DNA of 38,854 bases from Paulinella micropora. Taxonomy: Eukaryota > Cercozoa > Imbricatea > Euglyphida. Below the pieces are notes generated by a model. That model had not been told where the DNA came from and searched no databases. It worked only from the letters and a program-made list of their open reading frames with translations. A program made the position numbers and the translations under genes. How positions within the stretch are numbered: position 1 is the first letter of the stretch; each line of letters begins with the position of its first letter. The stretch spans positions 87,722-126,575 of the forward strand of contig BJOX01000157.1 of the NCBI GenBank assembly GCA_009731375.1, given 5' to 3'. Positions 1 to 10,263 of the stretch are shown piece by piece.

Positions 1-58
1 AATAATAATAATAATAATAATAATAGTAATAATAATAATAATAATAACAATAATTATA

Positions 59-89
<31 letters not shown>

Positions 90-90
90 T

Positions 91-176
91 AGTGCTTCTC
101 TGTCAATGGCTGATGCATTTCTGCACATGCGCCTCCATCGTCTCACCCGTGAGGGGAGTACGAAGAATTGACGATA
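91..176 (-). mobile_element. tRNA-derived SINE, family A, partial copy cut by a gap
   Basis: This is the tail-proximal 86 bp of family A, beginning at AGTGCTTCTCTGTC next to (TAA)n and running into the N gap at 177. On the minus strand it reads into a (TTA)n tail. It carries GATGCATTTCTGC, the variant shared with the copies at 963, 1275 and 1931. Confidence 0.85.
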
Positions 177-429
177 NNNNNNNNNNNNNNNNNNNNNNNN
201 NNNNNNNNNNNNNNNNNNNNNNNNNNNNNNNNNNNNNNNNNNNNNNNNNNNNNNNNNNNNNNNNNNNNNNNNNNNNNNNNNNNNNNNNNNNNNNNNNNNN
301 NNNNNNNNNNNNNNNNNNNNNNNNNNNNNNNNNNNNNNNNNNNNNNNNNNNNNNNNNNNNNNNNNNNNNNNNNNTAATAATAATAATAATAATAAGAATA
401 ATAATAATCACAACAATAATAATAATAAT

Positions 430-602
430 AGTGTATCTCCTGCCAATTGCTGAGCCAAAAGGCCATGTGCATCCAGTCCTCCATTCCATAAGGAAAGTCT
501 CCACACCAATCGGTGGAATAAAGGAAGTGACGGCATAGAACATTACTCTAGGAGCTTTATACCAATCAGCCCATGGAAAGGACCGATGGCCTATGTACTC
601 CC
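430..602 (-). mobile_element. SINE-like element, family B, near-complete copy
   Basis: A 173-bp unit starting GTGTATCTCCTGCC and ending CCTATGTACTCCC, bounded by (TAA)n on both sides. A second copy begins at 1606. On the minus strand its last about 30 bp, before a (TTA)n tail, match the tail-proximal end of family A (CAGC.ATTG.CAG...CACTATTATT). I see no convincing pol III boxes, so the origin of its head is unknown. Confidence 0.75.
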
Positions 603-671
<69 letters not shown>

Positions 672-744
672 TAATAATAGTAATAGTAATAGTATTTGTA
701 GTAGTAGTAGTAGTAGTAGTAGTAGCAGAAGCAGTAGCAGTAGC

Positions 745-781
<37 letters not shown>

Positions 782-804
782 ATAATAATAATAATAATAA
801 TAAT

Positions 805-842
805 AGATGGTAGAACTTGACCACTGGGCTGTCACGGTGTCC
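805..842 (-). mobile_element. SINE family A, head fragment only
   Basis: These 38 bp match the tRNA-like head of family A, including the A-box (minus strand CAGCCCAGTGG here, TAGCCCAGTGG elsewhere). One side meets an (AAT)n/(AGT)n tract and the other a (TAA)n tract. The body is missing, so this is a truncated or recombined copy. Confidence 0.75.
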
Positions 843-1127
<285 letters not shown>

Positions 1128-1243
1128 NNNNNNNNNNNNNNNNNNNNNNNNNNNNNNNNNNNNNNNNNNNNNNNNNNNNNNNNNNNNNNNNNNNNNNNNN
1201 NNNNNNNNNNNNNNNNNNNNNNNNNNNNNNNNNNNNNNNNNNN

Positions 1244-1274
<31 letters not shown>

Positions 1275-1275
<1 letters not shown>

Positions 1276-1543
1276 GTGCTTCTCTGTCAATGGCTGATGC
1301 ATTTCTGCACATGCGCCTCCATCGTCTCACCCGTGAGGGGAGTATACGAAGAATTGACGATAAGCTCTAATGACACCCCCGCAAGGGCAGTTCCAACACT
1401 TCCAGACGGGCCGGTATGTTCAATGAAAATACTGGTCCAGACGGATCGGTATGTTCAATGAAAATACTGGTGGCACCGACGGGAATCGAACTGGCGACAG
1501 GGCTCAGATGGTAGAACTTGACCACTGGGCTATCACGGTGTCC
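1275..1543 (-). mobile_element. tRNA-derived SINE, family A, full copy
   Basis: A full unit of about 269 bp. On the minus strand it starts GGACACCGTGATAGCCCAG, contains an A-box (TAGCCCAGTGG) and a B-box (GTTCGATTC) spaced as in tRNA genes, then an unrelated body, and ends in (TTA)n. These are the defining parts of a tRNA-derived SINE transcribed by RNA polymerase III. The body holds a tandem duplication of about 35 bp (GGTATGTTCAATGAAAATAC twice, from 1412 and 1450). The folded tRNA stems are imperfect, so it is not a functional tRNA gene. Confidence 0.9.
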
Positions 1544-1605
<62 letters not shown>

Positions 1606-1606
<1 letters not shown>

Positions 1607-1686
1607 GTGTATCTCCTGCCAATTGCTGAGCCAAAAGGCCATGTGCATCCAGTCCTCCATTCCATAAGGAAAGTCTCCACACCAAT
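1606..1686 (-). mobile_element. SINE-like element, family B, partial copy cut by a gap
   Basis: Matches the first 81 bp of the family B copy at 430-602 essentially base for base, then enters the N gap at 1687. It lies between (TAA)n tracts. Confidence 0.75.
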
Positions 1687-1754
1687 NNNNNNNNNNNNNN
1701 NNNNNNNNNNNNNNNNNNNNNNNNNNNNNNNNNNNNNNNNNNNNNNNNNNNNNN

Positions 1755-1789
<35 letters not shown>

Positions 1790-1832
1790 GTAGTAGTAGT
1801 AGTAGTAGCAGGAGTAGTAGTAGTAGTAGCAG

Positions 1833-1888
<56 letters not shown>

Positions 1889-1889
1889 C

Positions 1890-1930
<41 letters not shown>

Positions 1931-1931
<1 letters not shown>

Positions 1932-2197
1932 GTGCTTCTCTGTCAATGGCTGATGCATTTCTGCACATGCGCCTCCATCGTCTCACCCGTGAGGGGAGTA
2001 CGAAGAATTGACGATAAGCTCTAATGACACCCCCGCAAGGGCAGTTCCAACACTTCCAGACGGGCCGGTATGTTCAATGAAAATACTGGTCCAGACGGAT
2101 CGGTATGTTCAATGAAAATACTGGTGGCACCGACGGGAATCGAACTGGCGACAGGGCCCAGATGGTAGAACTTGACCACTGGGCTATCACGGTGTCC
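1931..2197 (-). mobile_element. tRNA-derived SINE, family A, full copy
   Basis: Full-length copy, nearly identical to the one at 1275-1543, with intact A-box and B-box on the minus strand and the same internal duplication around 2071 and 2105. Near identity of the copies suggests recent amplification or local duplication. Confidence 0.9.
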
Positions 2198-2209
2198 ATA
2201 ATAATGATG

Positions 2210-2243
<34 letters not shown>

Positions 2244-2298
2244 TAATAATAATAATCATCATCATCATCATTATCATTATCATCACCATCATCATTAA

Positions 2299-2344
<46 letters not shown>

Positions 2345-2387
2345 TATTATTATTATTATTATTATTGTCATGATGATCATGATGATC

Positions 2388-2926
2388 ATGAAAAGGAGAG
2401 ACGGGGGAGGGCGAAGAGGAGAAAAGGAATTAGAGGAGGAGGAGCAGGAGGAGGAGCAGGAGGAGAAGAAGAAGGAGGAGGAGGAGGAGAAGAAGAAGAA
2501 GAAGAAGAAGAAGAAGAAGAAGAAGAAGAAGAAGAAGAAGAAGAAGAAGAAGAAGAAGAGAAAGAAGAGGAGGAGGAAGAGGAGGAGGAGGAGGAAGAAG
2601 AAGAAGAAGAAGAAGAAGAAGAAGAAGAAGGAGGAGGAGGAGGAGGAAGAAGAAGAAGAAGAAGAAGAAGAAGAAGAAGGAAGAAGGAAGAAGAAGAAGA
2701 AGAAGAAGAAGAAGAAGAAGAAGAAGAAGAAGGAAGAAGAAGAAGAGGAACAACAACAACAACAAGAACAAGAAGAAGAACAACAACAAGAAGAAGAAGA
2801 ACAAGAAGAACAAGAACAAGAAGAAGCAGCAGCAGCAGCAGGAGGAGGAGGAGGAGGAAGAGGAGGAGGGAGGAGGGGAAGGAGGTGAAGGAGGCGAAAA
2901 AGAAGAGGGATAAGGAAAAGGAATAG
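2388..2926 (+). repeat. Purine-only tract of about 540 bp, (GAA)n/(GGA)n/(CAA)n
   Basis: From about 2388 to 2926 the plus strand is almost purely A and G (GAA, GGA, GGAA), with a short CAA/CAG-containing part at 2750-2840. Mirror-symmetric polypurine of this length is the classic substrate for intramolecular triplex (H-DNA) and R-loops. Long open frames cross it on both strands, but they encode only Glu/Lys/Arg or Leu/Ser/Phe runs. It lies just upstream of the ankyrin gene and might be in its promoter or 5' UTR. Confidence 0.85.
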
Positions 2927-2955
2927 ACAGTATTCTTGAGAATATAATCATTATC

Positions 2956-3958
2956 ATGTTATACGTGCCTCGTTTATTTCTAGTGAGGGTTCCTTTCCCA
3001 TCGTTGTACAAACCTGTGGACAACCTTATTTCGCAGTCAACCAAAGGCGGCACGCACGAGCAGGAGGCTTATGAGCAGGAGGCTCATGAGCAGGAGGCTT
3101 ATGAGCAGGAGGCTCATGAGCAGGAGGAGGAAGACGAGGAAAGCGCTGCAGAACAAGGCATTCAAGATTCAGCGGCTGTGGTCGTGCCTCTGCGCTGGTT
3201 TGATGCAGTCAAAAACGGTATTTGCATATGTATTTATCTGTGCAAATCTTGATGCGTGCATACGTATGCATCTACGTATGTATGTATATATGTATGGTCC
3301 CACCTGACTGCCACTTGCTGTGGCACTCACTTCATGCACGCGGTGTACACAAGCCTGTATTTTGCGCCAAACCTAATTCAACGTGTTTTGCGGGCAAGCC
3401 AAAATCTCGTAAGCAACGCGCCATCGTCCTAATAGAATTTCCCGCTCGGCAATAGGCCCGTCGGGCGTACATGGTGTGTGTTGTGTGTGGCTAGGAGAGG
3501 TGCAAGAAGTTGTGAGCTTAGCTCGGGTAATCGTTTTTCCTTATTTATTTCCTTCCTCTTTTTCGTACCGTTCAACCTCACTGGCTTCTTTCTTTCTCTC
3601 TTTCTCTCTTTCTTTCTTTCTTTCTCTCTTTCTTTCTTTCTTTCTTTCTTTTTTCTTTTTTTCTTTCTTTTTTTCTTTTCTTCTTCCTTTTCTTTTCTTT
3701 CTTTTCTTTCTTTTCTTTCTTTCTTTCTTTCTTTCTTCTTTCTTTCTTTCTTTCTTCTTCTTTTTCTTCCTTCCTCTCGTTATTTCTCCCTCCCTCACTC
3801 CTCTCTTTCCTCTAATGTACCTTGGCAGGGTGGGAGTGCGTTGGTAAATGCAGTCGACCGGCGGGAAAACACGGCGCTGATGTGGGCCTGTGCCAAAGGT
3901 CTCTATCTAAATCTGTATCGGTGCCTGTATTATATTTCTTTTCACCACACATGTCTCG

Positions 3959-4004
<46 letters not shown>

Positions 4005-4193
4005 CACCTAGGACACAACACCATCGGCGCATTCTTAGTGGAGTCTAAGGCCAACCTCAACCTAGTCAACTACCACGGTCCAGAACAGACGACAGCCACC
4101 CATCATGATGTTTGTATGTATGTGTATGCATATGTTTATTTTTATGCATATGCATTCGCAAATAGACACATGCAGATGCACGCCTGTGTGAAA

Positions 4194-4246
<53 letters not shown>

Positions 4247-5063
4247 AAAGCAGTTTTGGGTCTTACGCGATTGTATCTTCATCAATCATCTGGAGCTATG
4301 TACTTCCCACATGTGTTTGTGTGTGTCTGTATGTGTGTTTAGTTTTGTTTTATGTTTATGTACATATGTGTCGATGTGAAAAGCGCAACGCATATCGCCA
4401 ACTTCCCTGTCTGTACAGTTTTTGGGGTTTCATAAATGTGCCCTAAAGTACCCCATTCTATTATTATTATTGTTACTATTACTGCGTATTATTTAAACTC
4501 CGCAGCTGGTTGATAGCCCAGGACCCAGCAGACACCAGATTGTTATGGGTGGGGTTTCGAGGCAGCTCTAGCAACCGCGCTTGGTGTATGCACTTGCACA
4601 TTCGGTGACGTCTTGCAAGAGGTTGCTGGGACTGCGGAATAACCTCGGCTTAGTGCAGTCTTGCCCTCAGGAGCTCCATCGGTGGCCCCGATCATCAGGC
4701 GAGAGACTGACACGGGGGGGTGGAGGACCTCGAACAAGGGTATTGGAGGCTTATGTCCGTTGAGGATATGCCATTAGCTGCATCAGTACGCCTCAGATAT
4801 AGTACTGCGTATTATTAATTCTTTTTTTTTTTTTCCTCACCAAGTCGCGCCGGTGGCTGCTGCATAGGCAACACCGCCCTCACAATTGCTGCGCGGGAGC
4901 TGCACACGGAACTGGGCAAGCTTCTCGTCAACGCCAAGGCCGACATACATATCAAGAACAACTACGGCGATACCGCCCTGACACTCTCCGCTAGCAAGGG
5001 AGACACAGAGCTCGCGAGCTTACTGCTTGCCCAGAAAGCAGACGTCAACACAGGTCAATTATC

Positions 5064-5110
<47 letters not shown>

Positions 5111-5179
5111 NNNNNNNNNNNNNNNNNNNNNNNNNNNNNNNNNNNNNNNNNNNNNNNNNNNNNNNNNNNNTCTCCCCCC

Positions 5180-5211
<32 letters not shown>

Positions 5212-8200
5212 GTAGCTCTCTCTTTGTCTACCGTTATTCATTTATTAATTTATTCGTTTATTTATTTACTTATTTACTTATTTACTTACTTACTCGCTTA
5301 CTTATTTCATTCGCTCACGTTATTAAATGCGTTCGCTTACTAAAGTTATGAGACCAATCGTGTTCATTTACATGTTCATTATTTTCCCACAGCGGACGAG
5401 GATGGCAGCACGCCCTTGATCTGGGCAAGTAAAAGTGGTCATGCCGACGTGGCCAAGCTGCTCCTTCAGCAGGGTGCAGCAGTCAATGCGACCTCGATGG
5501 ACGGAGATAGCGCGCTGCTTTTTGCCATCTCTGGCGGTTACGCCGAGGTAGGGCGCTTGTTGATCCTCGAAAAAGCCGATGTGCACGCTCAGAACGAGGA
5601 CGGTGACACTGCCATCGTCCTAGCAGCAGAAAAGGGAATTCCTGAAGTCGTGGACCTGCTTATCAAACACCAGGCCGATGTAAATGCACAGGACCATGAA
5701 GGACATCGAGCGCTGCTGTGGTCGGCTTTGCAGGGCCAGCAGGAAGTAACGAGGCTTTTACTGCAGGGCAAGGCAGACGTCAACGTCAAAGGAGAAGATG
5801 GAGCGACCCCTCTCATCTGCGCGGCCAAGCATGGACATGCAGAGGTGGGGCACTTGCTGATCTTGGCCAGAGCAGACATCGCCATCAGGGATGCTTATGG
5901 CAATACCGCGCTGTTGGCTGCAGCCGCTTGTCGCCCCAACTCTCACAACTTGGACGGCAACGAGGAGAATAAGGGGAAGGCGGTCATGGACAGCTCGGCG
6001 GGCAGAAGGACACATAGGCGAAGCAGCGGCCAGGAGCACCGGAGGGGCTCCTTAGGCCCGCCAGCCGACGAGCAGAGCCACGTCTGGGATGAGAATTCTA
6101 TTCGGCTGGTTAAGGCGGAGCAAGCGGACACGAGGTTGGGGAAGCTTCTGATGGACGAGAAAGCCGATGTGAACTGCAAGGACAACGATGGCAACAGTGC
6201 ACTGCACAAGGCACTGGTGACGAGTGTGGACTTTACCGAGATGCTCTTGCTAGCCGCAGCCGACCCCTGCCAACCCAACAGCAAAGGCATCACGGTGCTG
6301 CAGCTCATCCTGGACACCAAGCGCTGGCGAAGCAATGAGACCCCGCGCCTTGCTAGGGCCGCCGCAACAGCGCAAGATAGGCTCTGCCAAGTTCTGAATT
6401 ATCCCTCTCCCCTCCACTACATGGCCTCCCTGAATGACACGCAGGTCGGCAGAGTCACCTCGGGTCGAGCCATTGCGGTGAGCGTGTGCGAAGCGTGGAA
6501 AGGGGAGCTGGACAGGGATCTACTGGACGACCAGGGCCTGACTGCTCGTGAGGCCCTCCTGCAGTCGAAATGTGCCTGTGTGCAGAAGTGGGTGCGTGCC
6601 CAGGGTGCCTTCTTAGGGCGTTTCGTACGACAGCTTGCACCGGCCTATGAATCGGAGAGCACGCAGGTGTGGATAGCAGAGGACCTCGAAGCCCCCAGCC
6701 AAAACCAAAAGGTGGCGCTCAAAATCAAGACCGGGGAAAGAGCACGGGAAGAATTTGGCAGAGAGGTGGCTGCTTTTGAGGCGTTCGCGCACTTGAGCGA
6801 TGAGAGCTTGCAGGGTGTGCTGGCACCTCTCCTTTACAAGGATGAGACTGCTGCTGTGCTGGCCCTGCCTTTGGCAGAATCATCCCTCAGGGAATACCTG
6901 CAAAGGCACCCCCTGACTACACGGGGAGTCTCTGCCGTTCGCGATATAGCCCGGGACGTTGTGTTGTGCCTTCAAGTCCTCCATTCGTGCGGCATGGTCC
7001 ACGGAGATGCAGAACCCGGCAACGTGCTGCTGGTGGATGGTCGGTGGCGTCTGCTCGACTTCGAGGCCTCAGCACAGGTGGAGGGCATGCTGGATGCGGA
7101 CAAATGCCGCCTCGCCTACGCCGCCCCTGAGCTAGCCTGGTCCCTCGGCATGCTCCCACATGCACAAGGTCTCAAGGCCACGACGGCTCTTGATATCTGG
7201 TCGCTCGGAGTGCTGCTGTACGAGCTTTGCGCAGGGCGACTGTTGTTCCCTGCCCTTGCCAACGACTGCCAGCGGACCGAGAGCGCTTCCAAGTTGGCGT
7301 TTCGACAGCTCTGCATGTGGCTCAGCCTGCCAGAAGAGAAAGCCCAGCATATCTTTGCGCAGGGTGTGCTGGATTCGAGGGAGCCGGAAAAGGTGCGACG
7401 GGACGCAACCGATCTGATTGTTTGGTGCCTGCAGAGCGATCCAAGTTTGAGGCCTTCCGTAAGGCAAGTGTTGGAGCATCCTTTTCTTCGCATGGAAGCT
7501 GAAATGAAAACTCAAACTGAAGAGCAGCCGCTAGAAGAAGAGCGGCGCTCTGTGGGGCGCGTTCACTTCCTGCTGAGCTACGTGCCCAACGAGGGCAGCG
7601 AGCAGGCGGAAGAGCTCTGCAGAAAGTTTGAGGCGGTAGGTGCCAGTGTTGCGCTGAGCGGAAGAGTTGGCGACGTGCTCGCCAAGAGCAAGGAGCAGGC
7701 CAGTCGACAGCGCGTCGCAGACTGCGCCGTCTTTCTGCTCTATCTGACCAATACTTCTCTCAACGACGAGGTCTGCCTGCAAGAGCTGTGCTGGGCAGTG
7801 GAGCTCGCCAAGCCCATCCTCTTGCTCCAGGAGGTCGATGCACGATTTCCTTGCTATGACTTCATTCGATGGACACAAGACAGGCTCCATACTGAGTCAG
7901 ACGGACGCTATGTCGCATCCCCATGGCACACAGGCAGCTACCGGCGACTGGACGACAAGTACTGCAGCGCCGTGAGCGAGGTCAAGAGACAGTGGAACGC
8001 TCAAGAGCTCATCCCGTTCAGGCGACGTGACTTTGAGGGGAAAGCGATGATGCGGGAGATCGGGCGGCGGATCGGCGCGGCGGGCTGTCTGTGGGCGGCG
8101 CGTTGGGGGTTCCTGGAGCCACCGAACCAGGGCGGCCCGTTGCAGAAGGCAACCGCTTCGAGCAGCCTGCCAGAAAAGAGCACCGATTTGAGCAGCACCG

Positions 8201-8782
8201 CAGAGGCCAGGGGTTGGCCTCGTTTGTTCTGCATAGCGGCCGATGCTTGCAGGCATGCGGCCAGCGAGCTAGCACAAGGTCTGCAGCAGCATCATGCAGG
8301 GCTGACCATCCAGCTCGCCCCACAGCCCCAAAGCAAAATATCTGGGGTCGTAAGTGGCGGAGCCTTGCCAGAGGCGGCTGTTCCAGAAAGCTTACGAGCT
8401 GCTGAGTTCGTGTTAGTGTTGCTGCCTTTTCTGCAAGATGAAGCCGCACGCTGGCAGACACGATGGGCACTAAGCCACAGGAAGCAACTCCTGGCTTTGA
8501 CCGGGGCTGTCAAGCTTGCTTCTCCTTCGCCTGTGCCTCAAGGTCCAAGCGCGGTGGAAGAGGATGCTGTGGATGTGGTGAGCGACCCGGAGTCACAGCG
8601 ATATGAAGTATGCGTTCTGGCTTCTGGTGGGCAGGTACGGATTTGTGTTATTTTCATATGTATGTGATTGATGTATGTACGTATGCAATGCATATGTATG
8701 TTTGTATGTATGCATGTATATATCTTTGGACGAATGTATGTGTGCATATATGTATGGATGCCTGCTTGCACGTATGCATGTT

Positions 8783-8817
<35 letters not shown>

Positions 8818-9593
8818 GTGTATATATATATATGTATAAACATATATATATATATAATATACATACATATATATATATATGCATGTATGTCAATTAGCTT
8901 CTTGCGTTGCAAAGCTATTCATGCAAGTTGTCTGTTGTGGGCTGTAAGTAAGTACATTTGTGAAGCTCTTTGTATCGATGTAACTCTTCCATTATGAAGA
9001 AGGAATCGATCGACAATTCTAGTCTTAGACTGCCATGCAATGCCATTTGATCATTATCACACTTTTTTGAAGTGAAGAGTGCATCGTATGCCCATCTACG
9101 GGATTACATGCAATATTACTCGAGCAATATCACATTTTTGCATTTGTACGACGCAGGTATTGCAAACTATGTGGCATACATGCATGCACACACTCGTACA
9201 CACGCAAGTGCATGCATAGATGCATATTTACATGCAAACGTAGGTACATGCACGCATACGTGCAGGTATACATATATACACACGCAACTGTAAATACATA
9301 CATGCACATACACACAAATACCTTGCACATACCTAAATACAGGCATACATTCTTACATCCCATGTCGTGCATATTGTATCTTGGTAGGTGCTGCCCTACA
9401 GAGCCAAGCACCCGCGTGAGTACGAGTTCACTGCGCTATGCGAGGAGGTGGTTGGTCGCGTGTCTGCCATCGCGTTGCAGCCGCAGCGTGGGCTGTCTTC
9501 AGAACAAGTGGACCAGTGGTTGCAGGATCCTGGTATGTTTATGATATGCATGTGTGTATGTGTGTTGGTATATGTAAATTTATATGTATATGT

Positions 9594-9660
<67 letters not shown>

Positions 9661-9691
9661 CATATGTATATGTATATGTATATGTATATGC

Positions 9692-9742
<51 letters not shown>

Positions 9743-9859
9743 CGTATACGTATACGTATACGTATACGTATATGTATATGGATATGGATATGGATATGGA
9801 TATGGATATGGATATGGATATGGATATGTATATGCATATGCATATGCATATGCATATGC

Positions 9860-9921
<62 letters not shown>

Positions 9922-10227
9922 GTATATGTATATGTATATGAATGTGTAGGTGTAGGTGTAGGTGTAGATGTAGGTGTAGGTGTAGGTGTGTGTATGTGTG
10001 TGTATATATGCCTATGCATAGGTATAGGCATAGGTGTATGTGTATGTGTATGTGTATGTGTGTATATGCATATCCATATGTATATGCATATGCCTATGCA
10101 TATGCATAGGTATAGGTATAGGAATAGGTATAGGTATAGGTATAGGTATAGGTATATGTATATGTATATGTATATGTATGTGTATATGTATATGTACATG
10201 TACATGTACATGTACATGTACATGTAC

Positions 10228-10263
<36 letters not shown>

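Noticed and set aside
1275-1543. A functional tRNA gene at the SINE head
   Set aside because: A- and B-boxes fit, but acceptor and T stems are mismatched, the same head recurs in several copies with the same body, and the tail is (TTA)n. It is a SINE head.
2105-3053. Glu/Lys-rich and Leu-rich ORFs over the purine tract
   Set aside because: Low-complexity read-through of GAA/GGA repeats on either strand, without a conserved segment.
8538-8912. Minus-strand ORFs with His/Thr/Tyr/Ile repeats
   Set aside because: Antisense to the end of the large ankyrin exon and to a TATG-repeat intron; no protein-like composition.
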